Counted from the stretch's first letter, positions 47,050 to 57,387 are shown. The stretch is 64,000 nucleotides of DNA from Mariprofundus erugo (GCF_005818865.1 NZ_VBRY01000012.1:34570-98569); one strand, 5' to 3'. The notes: generated from the sequence alone by a model not told the origin. Program-made: numbers and translations.

Positions 47050-47711
47050 CAAAGCCTGGGCACCGCCTTCGAATTCATGAAATTTACGACAGTATCCAGG
47101 GCGAAAGTACGCTGGCAGGTATGCCATGCACGTTCGTCAGGCTGGCCGGCTGTCCATTGCGCTGTACCTATTGCGATACACCGCAGGCGATTCCGACCGA
47201 TAGCGGCGAGTGGATGCGTATTGCCGATGTGGTCGATGAGGTACGTCGCAGAGCACGGCCGCTGGTGCTGGTCACGGGTGGAGAGCCACTGGCGCAGCGA
47301 AATTGTGCGCAACTCTTAAGCGAGCTGCTTACGATGGGTAGTCTGGTGCAGTTGGAGACATCCGGTGCGTATCCGCTGGCTGATTTGCCGGCTGGTGTGC
47401 GGAAGATTGTTGATCTGAAGGCGCCCGGCAGTGGTGAGGTGCTTCGCAATCGTCTCGATTTGCTGGCTGATTTATCGGCCGGAGATGAGATCAAGATTGT
47501 TCTGACTGACAGGGCAGATTATGAGTGGGCGCGTGGGATGATTGAAAAGTATCAGCTCGGTCTGGGTGATGTTCCCGTTCTTCTCTCGTCCGCATGGGGC
47601 TCTCTCGGAGCGGATCAGTTGTGTCAGTGGCTGCTTGAGGATCGCTTGCCGGCGCGATTGCAACTGCAGCTGCATAAGGTAATCTGGGGCGAGGGGGCTT
47701 CAGGCGTATGA
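47046..47711 (+). CDS. queE: 7-carboxy-7-deazaguanine synthase QueE (unusual start codon)
   Basis: QueE is a radical SAM enzyme that makes the deazaguanine core of queuosine. The Cys cluster motif CPLRCTYC and GGEPL are clear. Conserved family sequence (IHEIYDSIQGES) continues upstream of the first ATG (47121) in the same frame, so that ATG is too late. No ATG, GTG or TTG occurs upstream in this frame back past the conserved region. The best candidate is ATA 47046, which follows GGAG nine bases earlier and overlaps the cpoB stop as ATAA. This gives 221 residues. ATT 47073 or a sequencing error are alternatives. The 3' end overlaps queC by four bases (ATGA). Confidence 0.88.
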   Translation: MTKPGHRLRIHEIYDSIQGESTLAGMPCTFVRLAGCPLRCTYCDTPQAIPTDSGEWMRIADVVDEVRRRARPLVLVTGGEPLAQRNCAQLLSELLTMGSLVQLETSGAYPLADLPAGVRKIVDLKAPGSGEVLRNRLDLLADLSAGDEIKIVLTDRADYEWARGMIEKYQLGLGDVPVLLSSAWGSLGADQLCQWLLEDRLPARLQLQLHKVIWGEGASGV

Positions 47712-48400
47712 ATACAGATCAGATCAAGGCTGTGGTGCTTCTTTCAGGCGGACTGGACTCCAGTACGGCGCTGGCATGGGCTGTGCGGGAAAAAGGCTGG
47801 TTGTGTCATACGGTTGCCTTTGATTATGGACAGCGACACCTGATTGAGCTCGATGCTTCGGCTGCTGTGGCTGCATCATTCGGGATTGTCGATCACCGGG
47901 TGATTAAAGTTGATCTGCGCGCAATCGGCCATTCGGCGCTGACATCTGCGACGCCTGTGCCGAAGGATGAGGCCGGCCATGGTGGTATTCCTTCGACCTA
48001 TGTACCGGCCCGGAACCTGATCTTTTTGTCACTGGCGGCAGGACTTGCTGAAACGGTTGGTGCAACCCGTCTGGTGATTGGTGCCAATGTGGTCGATTAT
48101 TCGGGTTACCCGGACTGCCGACAGGAATTTCTCGACTCTTTTATTCGTACAGCGCTGCTTGGTACCAAGGCAGGTAGCGAGGGCGGGGAGCTTGAGATTG
48201 CTGCACCACTGATTCAGCTGGGGAAATCGGAGATTATTGCTCTCGGCCTTAAGCTTGGTCTTGATTACGGGCTTACCCGCTCCTGTTACGATCCCTTGGC
48301 CGATGGCATGCCGTGCGGTCACTGTGACTCCTGTTTTTATCGCCGTCAGGGTTTTGAGCAGATCGGTTGTGCAGACCCTCTTCCATACCCGCTAAAGTAG
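47708..48400 (+). CDS. queC: 7-cyano-7-deazaguanine synthase QueC
   Basis: QueC converts 7-carboxy-7-deazaguanine to preQ0 with ATP and ammonia. The 230-residue protein has the PP-loop SGGLDSSTAL near the N-terminus, PARNLIFLSLAAG, and the C-terminal zinc cysteines (CGHCDSCFYRRQGF). It overlaps queE by four bases, so the two queuosine genes are coupled. It ends 113 bases before the convergent mtnN gene. Confidence 0.97.
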   Translation: MNTDQIKAVVLLSGGLDSSTALAWAVREKGWLCHTVAFDYGQRHLIELDASAAVAASFGIVDHRVIKVDLRAIGHSALTSATPVPKDEAGHGGIPSTYVPARNLIFLSLAAGLAETVGATRLVIGANVVDYSGYPDCRQEFLDSFIRTALLGTKAGSEGGELEIAAPLIQLGKSEIIALGLKLGLDYGLTRSCYDPLADGMPCGHCDSCFYRRQGFEQIGCADPLPYPLK

Positions 48401-48513
48401 GCGGGACGGCGATCGGCCGTGAAGCGCATGAAAGTATGTCTTATGCGTGCTGCCCGAGTCATTTTGTCTTTGCGAACTGATTTTTGCCAGGAGGGCAATA
48501 AATCAGCATCTCC

Positions 48514-49293
48514 CTAATCAGCGCTTCCTTCATGCTGAATCAGATCAAGTAATCTGAGTACAGAGCCGCAGGTGAAGCGGGAAGCAACCTTGTCGATGAA
48601 ACGGGGGAAGTCGATGGCAGCGCTTTCATTGGCCTTGTCTGAAATGGTGCGTATCACCAGATAGGGGATGCCATGCTCATGCGCAACCTGAGCGACGGCT
48701 GCCCCCTCCATCTCCACACATTTCAGGGCCGGGATCTGTTCACGCAGTGCAAGGGCACTCTGATTGTCGGCAATAAACTGATCGCCACTTGCAATGGTGC
48801 CTGTGACCACCCGGGGGGTGTGAATGTGAAATGCATGCAGTGTATCGGCATCGATATCGGTCGTCAGATTTTCGCTCAGGTAGGACTCCGCAGCCAGGCG
48901 TGCGCTATCGGTATGGCGGCTGTCTACTTTGAAGCTGGAGATGCCGAGCAGGGGGATCTCGTGTCGTTCAATGCCGGGGAGTGCGCTGGCATTCATGTCG
49001 TGCTGGATCAGTGTATCGGCAATCACGATATCACCGACATGAAGGTCCTGGTCCATAGCGCCGGCAACGCCGGTGAAGATCAGATAATTGACGCCATATC
49101 TCTCGATCAGGGTGGTGGCGGTTGATGCTGCGGCCACCTTTCCCCAGCGCGAAAAGACGATGGTGACCTTTTTGCCGCGCAACGTGCCGCTGACATATTC
49201 ACGCATGCCCCGGGTTTCTCTCCCTGTCTCGGATATATGCTGTAGCAACTGAGATATCTCCTCTGTCATTGCTCCCATGATGCCAATGTTCAC
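48514..49293 (-). CDS. mtnN: 5'-methylthioadenosine/S-adenosylhomocysteine nucleosidase
   Basis: MtnN cleaves the adenine from methylthioadenosine and S-adenosylhomocysteine. The 259-residue protein has GIMGAMTEEI with the catalytic Glu, FTGVAGAM, VEMEGAAVAQVA with the ribose-binding Glu, and RTISDKAN with the catalytic Asp. It is about 25 residues longer than E. coli MtnN, mainly from loops in the middle. It is transcribed in the same direction as the upstream ilvC, with the ilvC terminator between. Confidence 0.92.
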   Translation of the reverse strand: MNIGIMGAMTEEISQLLQHISETGRETRGMREYVSGTLRGKKVTIVFSRWGKVAAASTATTLIERYGVNYLIFTGVAGAMDQDLHVGDIVIADTLIQHDMNASALPGIERHEIPLLGISSFKVDSRHTDSARLAAESYLSENLTTDIDADTLHAFHIHTPRVVTGTIASGDQFIADNQSALALREQIPALKCVEMEGAAVAQVAHEHGIPYLVIRTISDKANESAAIDFPRFIDKVASRFTCGSVLRLLDLIQHEGSAD

Positions 49294-49448
49294 GCTTGTA
49301 CTCCTGATGATGCTTCAATGATGTTTGGAAGGTGGGCGGACGATCACGAAAGCAGTCGATGTCGGGTGACAAATGCTTGCGTGGCGGTGTGCACTCGTTT
49401 TAACGGTTTGAGGAATGGTGTGTGTGATCACCTGTTGTTGCCAAATAA

Positions 49449-49474
49449 AAAAGGAGGCCATATGGCCTCCTTTT
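49449..49474. terminator. Palindromic terminator after ilvC
   Basis: A 26-base perfect palindrome, AAAAGGAGGCC-ATAT-GGCCTCCTTTT, lies 20 bases after the ilvC stop. It has A and T tracts on both sides, so it could act in both directions, but only the minus strand has a gene ending here. Confidence 0.88.
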
Positions 49475-49493
49475 CTGTCGGCGCTAAAAGGCC

Positions 49494-50612
<1,119 letters not shown>

Positions 50613-50715
50613 TCAGTGGGGGATGGTGCATCGGGTCAGTGTGGCTGGCAGGGGGGGCGCAGGTTGCTGATTGCCAGGATGGCAATTCATCCGCATCGCC
50701 CTAGTGTATGCCGTT

Positions 50716-51672
50716 ATGTATGCACTGGAGATAAATGGCCTCGGCAAGGTTTATGAAAAAGGCAACAGGGCGCTGAATGATGTCTCCCTGCGTGTGCCGC
50801 AAGGCAGCTTTTTTGCGCTGCTCGGCCCTAACGGGGCGGGCAAGAGTACGATGATCAATATTCTGGCCGATATTGTGCGGCCGAGTGAAGGCAGAGTGAC
50901 CTTGCTCGGCCATGATCTGTTCAGTGAACGCAACTGGTGTAAACGGCGCATGGGTGTGGTGCCTCAGGAGATTGCCTTTGACCCGTTTTTTACACCGCAT
51001 GAGGTGTTGCGTTTTACGGCCGGTTTGTTTGGTTGTCGGCCGGATGAAGCCTGGCTGGACGAACTGCTGGAGCGTCTTGAGTTGACCCGTCATGCCGGAA
51101 AAAAAGCGCGTCAGTTATCCGGGGGCATGCGCCGGCGACTGCTGGTGGCTCAGGCTCTGGTGCACAGACCGGAGCTGGTCATTCTCGATGAGCCGACAGC
51201 AGGTGTGGATGTCGAGCTGCGCCGCCGGTTGTGGGACTTTATGCGCGAGCTCAATGCCGGTGGCACTACGATTCTGCTGACCACCCATTATCTGGATGAG
51301 GCAGAAGAGTTGTGTGATCACGTTGCCATTATTGATCGGGGACAGCTGCTTACGGCTCAGCCGATGCGAACGCTGATGCGGGAGATTGCCAGTTCATGGT
51401 TGTGGCTGAACTATGGTCGTCCTGTCACGCTGACTGATGAGGATCAGGTGGCGCTGGCCGGCTTTGAGCCGCGTGGCAGTGAGGAGGGGGTGTGTCTGAA
51501 GCTCGGGCAGAGTCAGGACGGACAATCCACCTTTCACCAGGCTTATCAGGCCGCTGTCGCCCGTTTTGGCCCGCCTATGGATGCAGGGGTTCGCAGGGAA
51601 GATCTTGAAGATGTCTTTTTGCGTTTGACCGGCCATGGCAGTCAGGCTCAAGGCAGCGGAGTAAAGTCATGA
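50716..51672 (+). CDS. ABC transporter ATP-binding protein
   Basis: This 318-residue ATPase has Walker A GPNGAGKST, signature LSGGMRRRL, Walker B VILDEPTAGVD and the switch His in LLTTHYLDEAEE. The C-terminal extension is typical of ABC-2 type exporters (drug, polysaccharide or YadG-like). I chose ATG 50716 because the Walker A domain starts at the usual distance; GTG 50704 and ATG 50671 are possible. It overlaps the permease by four bases (ATGA). The substrate is unknown. Confidence 0.9.
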   Translation: MYALEINGLGKVYEKGNRALNDVSLRVPQGSFFALLGPNGAGKSTMINILADIVRPSEGRVTLLGHDLFSERNWCKRRMGVVPQEIAFDPFFTPHEVLRFTAGLFGCRPDEAWLDELLERLELTRHAGKKARQLSGGMRRRLLVAQALVHRPELVILDEPTAGVDVELRRRLWDFMRELNAGGTTILLTTHYLDEAEELCDHVAIIDRGQLLTAQPMRTLMREIASSWLWLNYGRPVTLTDEDQVALAGFEPRGSEEGVCLKLGQSQDGQSTFHQAYQAAVARFGPPMDAGVRREDLEDVFLRLTGHGSQAQGSGVKS

Positions 51673-52439
51673 GCCAGATGAATCTTACCGGAGCAAGAGC
51701 ACTGTTTATGCGGGAGGTGCGTCGCTTCCTCAAGGTGAATATGCAGACGATTGTCACCCCGGCACTGACTGCCATGCTGTATCTGGTGATTTTTCGCTAT
51801 GCCATGGGAGATCGACATGTGCCGGGCATGGAGGTGGATTACTTTACCTTTCTGGTGCCCGGACTTGCCATGATGGCCATGATGCAGAATGCCTTTGCCA
51901 ATACCTCCAGCTCTATGATCATGGGCAAGGTGATGGGGATGCAGATTTATCTGCTGATGGCGCCGCTTTCGGCATTCGAGGTGGTGGCTGCGTTTCTGCT
52001 GGCTGCCGTGGTGCGTGCGGTGGTGGTGGCGGCGGCTTTTCTGGTGGTGTTGTTGCCGTTTGTTGATTTCTCCATGCCGCATCCGGGGATTGCCCTGGTT
52101 TATGGTATCTGTGCCTCGTTGATGATGGGGGGAATGGGATTGATCGGCGGCATGTGGGCCAGGGATTTCGATCAGGTTGCCATGGTGACCAACTTTGTCA
52201 TTTTGCCTCTGACCTTTTTGTCCGGCGTGTTTTATTCAGTACAGCAATTGCCGCCATTCTGGCAGGCCATCAACAATGCCAATCCGTTTTTTTATCTGAC
52301 CGACGGCTTTCGCTATGGTTTCCTCGGTGTGGGCGACACTGACCCGTTTGCCTCAATGGGGGTGGTACTGGTTTCGGTAGTGGTGACCTGTCTGGCATGC
52401 TGGCAGCTCTGGCGCAGCGGCTGGCGTATGAAGGAGTAA
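51669..52439 (+). CDS. ABC-2 type transporter permease
   Basis: This 256-residue membrane protein has six predicted helices and the ABC-2 pattern (GARALFMREVRRFLK at the N-terminus, LTFLSGVFYSVQQLPPFW before the last helices). It forms a complete exporter with the ATPase that overlaps it. Homology is closest in feel to the YadH family. Export cargo cannot be inferred. Confidence 0.9.
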   Translation: MSQMNLTGARALFMREVRRFLKVNMQTIVTPALTAMLYLVIFRYAMGDRHVPGMEVDYFTFLVPGLAMMAMMQNAFANTSSSMIMGKVMGMQIYLLMAPLSAFEVVAAFLLAAVVRAVVVAAAFLVVLLPFVDFSMPHPGIALVYGICASLMMGGMGLIGGMWARDFDQVAMVTNFVILPLTFLSGVFYSVQQLPPFWQAINNANPFFYLTDGFRYGFLGVGDTDPFASMGVVLVSVVVTCLACWQLWRSGWRMKE

Positions 52440-52632
52440 TAGATCCGCCGGTCTTCCGGATGCGGAGGATCTGTTGCAGGCCTGGGTGGCCTGCCCGGAG
52501 GCGCTGATCGATTCAGTGTTTCCATTAAAACAGCATGCTGCGGAGGTGGCGCAGAAGGAGGGTGGCAGGGCTTGCCGGCCCCGATCCCGTTCTTCTGCTG
52601 CTTTGCAGTGAAAGCTTGAGAGAGATGTTAAT

Positions 52633-53313
52633 ATGGCACAACAATCCAAAAGTAAAGCCGCACGCAAAACGTCGGCATGGTTTCATCGGCATGCCAATGA
52701 CCCGCATGTGAAGCGGGCCCAGAGGGAGGGCAAGCGCTCCCGTGCGGCCTTCAAGCTGACCGAGATTATTGAAGAGCACGGGCTGGTGATCGGTAAAAAC
52801 AGTGTGGTGGTTGACCTTGGCTGTGCACCCGGCTCATGGAGTGTGGAGCTGGCCAGGCATGTGGGGCCGGGTGGGTTGGTGATCGGTATTGACCTGCTGC
52901 CACTGGATCCGATATCGGGCGTAACCCTGATTCAGGGTGATTTTGACTCTCCGGCCGGGCAGCAGGCGCTGGCCGAGGCGCTGGGAGGGCGGCAGGTGGA
53001 TCTGGTGGTATCGGATATGGCACCGGAGATGAGTGGTCATAAACTGGTGGATCAGATGCGTATGATCGGTCTGAATGAAATGACGCTGCACTTTGCCCGT
53101 CAATATCTGCGCCCTGGCGGGGATATTCTGATGAAAACCTTTATGGGTGAGGGGTATGATGCTTTCCGCAAGGATCTGGGTACTTCATTCAAGCGGATAA
53201 AAAACATCAAACCGGCAGCCAGCCGCAAAACGTCAGCCGAGTTCTTTCTGCTTGGTCGTGAGTTTAAGGGGGCACCGGCAGGAGGCGAGCAGTCGCTTCA
53301 TGACGGGTTGTGA
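52633..53313 (+). CDS. rlmE: 23S rRNA 2'-O-ribose methyltransferase RlmE
   Basis: RlmE methylates U2552 in 23S rRNA and assists late 50S assembly. The 226-residue protein has the SAM-binding DLGCAPGSW and catalytic K-D-K-E residues (SRAAFK, SDMAPEMSG, LMKTFMGEGYD, SAEFFLLG). The N-terminus is Lys/Arg-rich for RNA binding. The 193 bases upstream show no supported gene. It converges on tadA with a six-base gap. Confidence 0.96.
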   Translation: MAQQSKSKAARKTSAWFHRHANDPHVKRAQREGKRSRAAFKLTEIIEEHGLVIGKNSVVVDLGCAPGSWSVELARHVGPGGLVIGIDLLPLDPISGVTLIQGDFDSPAGQQALAEALGGRQVDLVVSDMAPEMSGHKLVDQMRMIGLNEMTLHFARQYLRPGGDILMKTFMGEGYDAFRKDLGTSFKRIKNIKPAASRKTSAEFFLLGREFKGAPAGGEQSLHDGL

Positions 53314-53319
53314 ATGAGA

Positions 53320-53778
53320 TCAGCGCTGTTTGCGGCGCTGTCTGAAAAAATCCTTCAGCAGGGTGCTGCATGCATCAGCCATGATGCCGGATGTGACCTC
53401 AGGCTGATGGTTTAATCGTGTATCGGACAAAATCCGGTAGAGAGAGTCAACCGCCCCTGTTTTCGGGTCGCTGGTACCATAGACCACACGGCTGATGCGG
53501 GCGTGAACAATGGCTCCGGCACACATGGTGCACGGCTCAAGGGTGACAAAGAGGGTGGCTCCGGAAAGCCGGTAGTTTTCACAGGCTTTGCAGGCCGCCT
53601 GAATGGCTCTCATTTCGGCGTGTGCTGCCGGGTCATGCCGGGTGATGGGCTCATTGTGTGCGGCAAACTGGCGGCCGTCAGCGAGAACGAGAAGAGCGCC
53701 GACCGGCACTTCACCCATGGCTGCGGCCAGTTCGGCCTGCTGCAGGGCGAGGGTCATGTAGTGGTTGTCATCGACCAC
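53320..53778 (-). CDS. tadA: tRNA-specific adenosine deaminase TadA
   Basis: TadA edits A34 to inosine in the anticodon of tRNA-Arg. The 152-residue zinc deaminase has the HAEMRAI motif with the catalytic Glu and the PCTMCAGAIVHARI zinc cysteines. The GTG at 53778 overlaps the TAG stop of the upstream permease gene (TAGTG), so this essential editing enzyme is translationally coupled to a transporter operon, an accidental-looking but possibly conserved link. Confidence 0.95.
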   Translation of the reverse strand: MVDDNHYMTLALQQAELAAAMGEVPVGALLVLADGRQFAAHNEPITRHDPAAHAEMRAIQAACKACENYRLSGATLFVTLEPCTMCAGAIVHARISRVVYGTSDPKTGAVDSLYRILSDTRLNHQPEVTSGIMADACSTLLKDFFRQRRKQR

Positions 53779-54641
53779 TATCGGTTCAGCCGTGGATCAA
53801 AATAATCGCGTAACCCTTCGCCCAGCAAATTGTAGCCGAGTACGGTAATCAGAATGGCCAGGCCCGGAAACATCGAGAGCCACCAGGCAATCTGAATATT
53901 GTCTTTGCCATCGGTCAGGATATTGCCCCAGGAGGGATCAGGTGGTTGTACTCCGAGGCCGAGGAAAGAGAGGCCTGACTCGACAAGAACGGCGCCGGCA
54001 ATGCCGAGCACGGCGGAGACCAGAATCGGGCCCAGCGCATTTGGCAGCATATAGCGCCACATGATCCGGAGCGGGGAGATGCCCAGGCTGCGGGCGGCAA
54101 GAATATACTCCCGTTGCCTCAGGCTTAAAAACTCGGCGCGAACCAGACGGGCAATGCCCATCCAGGAGGTCAGGCCGATCACAATCATGATGTTCCAGAT
54201 GGATGGTTCGAGAAAAGCAATGACGGCCAGAATGAGAAAGAAGGTCGGGAAGCAGAGAACCATATCGGTGATACGCATGATGATGCTGTCCGTACGACCG
54301 CCGGCATAGCCGGAAATCGCCCCCAGCAACAGGCCGATCAACAGTGAAATGCCGACGGCAACAAAGCCGACGGCAAGGGAGACGCGGGCACCGAACAGCA
54401 TGCGGGAAAAAACATCCCTGCCAAGGGTATCGGTCCCGCACCAGTGTTGCCATGACGGCGGCATCAGAATGACGCTGACATCGATTTCTGTCGGATCATA
54501 GGGGGCGATCCACGGGGCGAGAATCGCCAGCACGGCAACAGTCATCACAATGCTGCCGCCAATCACCACAAGAGGGTGGTTTTTAAGGATATGAAGGATG
54601 GCGGCAGTCCCGGATGATGGCATGGCGGTTGTCGAGGTCAT
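53778..54641 (-). CDS. Dipeptide/oligopeptide-type ABC permease (OppC/DppC family)
   Basis: This 287-residue permease has an N-terminal helix, a periplasmic segment (GTDTLGRDVFSRML is diagnostic of OppC/DppC), five further helices and the EAA loop (RSLGISPLRIMWRYMLPN). I chose ATG 54641 because it overlaps the upstream permease stop as ATGA; an upstream ATG (54677) would lie inside that gene. No ATPase or binding protein lies in the window, so these must be encoded elsewhere. Confidence 0.92.
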   Translation of the reverse strand: MTSTTAMPSSGTAAILHILKNHPLVVIGGSIVMTVAVLAILAPWIAPYDPTEIDVSVILMPPSWQHWCGTDTLGRDVFSRMLFGARVSLAVGFVAVGISLLIGLLLGAISGYAGGRTDSIIMRITDMVLCFPTFFLILAVIAFLEPSIWNIMIVIGLTSWMGIARLVRAEFLSLRQREYILAARSLGISPLRIMWRYMLPNALGPILVSAVLGIAGAVLVESGLSFLGLGVQPPDPSWGNILTDGKDNIQIAWWLSMFPGLAILITVLGYNLLGEGLRDYFDPRLNR

Positions 54642-55621
54642 TTGTGGCTCCCGTGGCGAATGCGCGGGTCGGCCCACGCGTAGGCAATATCGGCAATCAG
54701 ATTGCCCAGCAGGGTGAGGATGGCGCCAATTACGGTGATGCCCATCACCAGCGGGTAATCACGCGACATCACGGCTTCGTAAAACAGTAGTCCCATGCCG
54801 GGGAGCGAGAAGAGTTGCTCGACAATGACAGAGCCGCCAATCAGGCCGGGAATGGAGAGGCCAAGCAGCGTGATGATGGGCAGCATCGCATTTTTCAGGG
54901 CCAGGCGATAGCGGATGGTTCCTTCAGGGATGCCCATGGCCCGTGCAGTGGTGATGTAATCGGCCCGGATCACCTCCAGCATGCCGGTGCGCATGAAGCG
55001 GCTCATGCCTGCGATGCCGCCGATGGCTGAAACAAATACCGGCAAAAGCAGATGCTCGAACAGATCGGCCTGTTGTTGCCAGAAGCTCATTTGGCGCCAG
55101 CTGTAATCGTGTATGCCGGAAACAGGCAGCCAGTTGTGATTGACGCCGAGGCTGATCATTAATAACAGTCCCAGCCAGAATGAGGGGATGGCAAAGCCGA
55201 TAAACACCAGGATGGTGGTGCCCTTGTCAAACCAGGAGTCGCGTCTGACGGCGCTGGCAATGCCGAGCGGGATCGCTATGGCAATGATCAGGAGCATTGC
55301 CAGTGAATTGATCCACAAGGTGACGGGAATGCGTTCATTGATTTTGTCGAGAACGGCGCGACCATCAGCCGAAAATGACTGGCCGAGGTCCATCTGCGCC
55401 AGTCGCTGCAGCCATTGCCAGTATTGTTCGTATAATGGTTTATCAAGTCCGTAATAGCTGCGCAGACGCTCAATATCCTCGGCAGACACCTTCGGGTTGA
55501 ACTCCTGTCCGACAATACTTGGCTCGCCAGGTGCCAGGTGCATCATGCCGAAAGAGATAATGGTGATCCCGAAGAGTAACGGGATCATGCCGGCAAGTCG
55601 TTTAAACAGGTAACGCGTCAT
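54638..55621 (-). CDS. Dipeptide/oligopeptide-type ABC permease (OppB/DppB family)
   Basis: This 327-residue permease has the family's N-terminal helix (YLFKRLAGMIPLLFGITIISF), LAPGEP, YGLDKPLYEQYWQWL and the EAA loop (ARAMGIPEGTIRYRLALKNAML). It pairs with the OppC-type permease that overlaps it. Together they may import peptides, nickel or other small solutes. It is the first gene of a three-gene operon with tadA. Its 5' side faces a divergent exported-protein gene across 173 bases. Confidence 0.92.
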   Translation of the reverse strand: MTRYLFKRLAGMIPLLFGITIISFGMMHLAPGEPSIVGQEFNPKVSAEDIERLRSYYGLDKPLYEQYWQWLQRLAQMDLGQSFSADGRAVLDKINERIPVTLWINSLAMLLIIAIAIPLGIASAVRRDSWFDKGTTILVFIGFAIPSFWLGLLLMISLGVNHNWLPVSGIHDYSWRQMSFWQQQADLFEHLLLPVFVSAIGGIAGMSRFMRTGMLEVIRADYITTARAMGIPEGTIRYRLALKNAMLPIITLLGLSIPGLIGGSVIVEQLFSLPGMGLLFYEAVMSRDYPLVMGITVIGAILTLLGNLIADIAYAWADPRIRHGSHK

Positions 55622-55794
55622 GGCGCGACTATAGCCATATCAGTGAATAATGAACACGTCACTGCCGCACTGGCTCAGTAGATTACCTGAAGTGGTTAAT
55701 AACCCTATTTTTTTTAATTATGGCAATACTTGACAATAGTGGTTCAGATTGATTTCATAGGGTTTCTTAAAAAACATTGGACAGGGGAAATTCA

Positions 55795-56109
55795 GTGAAG
55801 AAAAGTCTGATAGCGATTTCACTTGCTGCCGCTTTTGCGTTGTCGGCGCCGCTTGCAGTTACAGAAAATGGAGCGGTTACCGGTTACAAGTCTGCTGTTG
55901 CTGCCGATGCCGGTAACTCGGCCGATTACATGAAGCGTTTGAATCTGATCATCAAAAAGCTGCGCGATGCAATGGGCAGTATGAAGGATTTTGATGAGTT
56001 GGAGAAAGCTGGTCTGAACAAGCGCGACGTTGATCGTATGCGTCACGCGATGGAAGAGAAAATCAATCAAATGATGGAAGATGCGATTTACGCAATCCGA
56101 AACCTGTAA
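55795..56109 (+). CDS. Small exported helical protein of unknown function
   Basis: This 104-residue product starts with a GTG after CAGGGGAAATTCA, has a signal peptide (KKSLIAISLAAAFALSAPLAV) and a charged helical C-terminal half with a predicted coiled-coil character (MKRLNLIIKKLRDAMGSM, MRHAMEEKINQMMEDAI). I recognise no family. It lies 21 bases upstream of the OprB-type porin gene and probably shares its promoter. A role as periplasmic chaperone or porin partner is speculation. Confidence 0.75.
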   Translation: MKKSLIAISLAAAFALSAPLAVTENGAVTGYKSAVAADAGNSADYMKRLNLIIKKLRDAMGSMKDFDELEKAGLNKRDVDRMRHAMEEKINQMMEDAIYAIRNL

Positions 56110-56130
56110 TTAATTAAAGAGGGGAGAAGT

Positions 56131-57354
56131 GTGGGGGAGATGAATCATGTGCGTAAGGCACAGCATGACCTATTGAAAAAAATCACCATGGGCCTGGCTG
56201 CAACAGCCATGCTGGGGGCAACCCCGGCCACTGCAGCAGAGCGTTTTGATGAATTGCTCGGAGCTCCCGGTATTACCGGTGGCTGGGGTGGCCAGCGTGA
56301 AGCGATGGAGGCTTCCGGTCTGACGATTGAGGGCGTCTATACCGGCGAGTTCGCCAGAAACTTTACCGCCAATCCGGTCACGGCCAATGGTCAGGTCAAG
56401 ACAGTTTACCAGACCAATATGGATCTGGTGATTGAGCTTGATACCGAAAAGGCGGGTATGTGGCCGGGTGGTACACTGCACGTTTACGGGCTGGGTAACA
56501 CGGGTAGCAATCCTACGACCTATACCGGTGATCTGCAGGGCTACAGTAATATCGAGGCTCCCAATCAGTATATTATCTATGAAGCATGGTATCAGCAGGT
56601 ATTTGCTGATGGCATGGTTTCTATCCTCGGTGGTCTGCACGACCTGAATTCCGAGTTCTATGCCAGTGAATATGGCGGGCTGTTTTTGAACAGCTCCTTC
56701 GGTATCGGTCCGGATATGACCGGTAATATTGCCGCATCCATCTTCCCGAAAGCGGGTCTTGGCGCGCGTCTGCGTGTTGAGCCGATGGATGGTGTCTATG
56801 TTCAGGCGGCCATTTACGATGGTGATCCGGCAACACGCGGATTCAAGGCCGGTGAAGGTAATATGGTCATTACCGAGGCTGGCTTTACCAGTGGTGAAAC
56901 CAATGCCTATAAAATCGGCTACTGGCAGCACTCCGCCAACGTAACGTTTGCCGGCCAGAATTTCAGTAAAAACTATGGCTTGTATGGTGTGGTCGATCAG
57001 CAGTTGATGCAGTTCGACAGTGGTGCCGCCATCGGTGTCTTTGGTCAGTACGGCTACTCTCCGAAAGCGCGCAATCAGATCTATACCTATATCGGTGCCG
57101 GTGTGCATATGAAGGGCATTGTGCCAACCCGTGGTGATGATGAGTTCGGCGTTGGTATGGCTCGCGCTGATTTTCATGCCGATGCGGTCGGATCAACCAA
57201 GGTCTCCGAGACAACCTATGAGTTCACCTATCGGATTCAGGCTGCTGCATGGCTTGCCATTCAGCCCTCATTCCAGGTTATTCAGAATCCCGGAGGGGAT
57301 CCAACGGCGCCAAGGGTGAAAGCCGGTCTGCTTCGTTTTGAAGTCTCCCTGTAA
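56131..57354 (+). CDS. OprB-type carbohydrate-selective porin
   Basis: This 407-residue protein has a signal peptide (ATAA cleavage), a beginning GITGGWGGQREAMEASGLTIEG typical of the OprB family, alternating strands of an outer-membrane barrel and a closing LLRFEVSL. OprB porins pass sugars or other small solutes, but the family also includes porins of unknown selectivity. The GTG at 56131 follows AGAGGGGAGAAG; ATG 56140 is possible. Two paralogous exported proteins follow immediately. Confidence 0.88.
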   Translation: MGEMNHVRKAQHDLLKKITMGLAATAMLGATPATAAERFDELLGAPGITGGWGGQREAMEASGLTIEGVYTGEFARNFTANPVTANGQVKTVYQTNMDLVIELDTEKAGMWPGGTLHVYGLGNTGSNPTTYTGDLQGYSNIEAPNQYIIYEAWYQQVFADGMVSILGGLHDLNSEFYASEYGGLFLNSSFGIGPDMTGNIAASIFPKAGLGARLRVEPMDGVYVQAAIYDGDPATRGFKAGEGNMVITEAGFTSGETNAYKIGYWQHSANVTFAGQNFSKNYGLYGVVDQQLMQFDSGAAIGVFGQYGYSPKARNQIYTYIGAGVHMKGIVPTRGDDEFGVGMARADFHADAVGSTKVSETTYEFTYRIQAAAWLAIQPSFQVIQNPGGDPTAPRVKAGLLRFEVSL

Positions 57355-57387
57355 AGCATCACAATAAAACAATAAAGGAGGATTGAT

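Noticed and set aside
47077..47319. ATG-started frame at 47077 as alternative to queE
   Set aside because: It is in a different frame from QueE and encodes no family sequence; the conserved N-terminus is read in the other frame.
49417..49433. TGTGTGATCACC near the ilvC end as a CRP site
   Set aside because: Only the central TGATCA is symmetrical; the half-sites do not match TGTGA-N6-TCACA and no gene start is suitably placed.
55722..55736. Possible sigma-54 promoter (TGGCA followed by TTGACA) before the exported cassette
   Set aside because: The second element lacks the required GC at the right spacing; TTGACA is better read as part of a sigma-70-like region, but no good -10 follows it.
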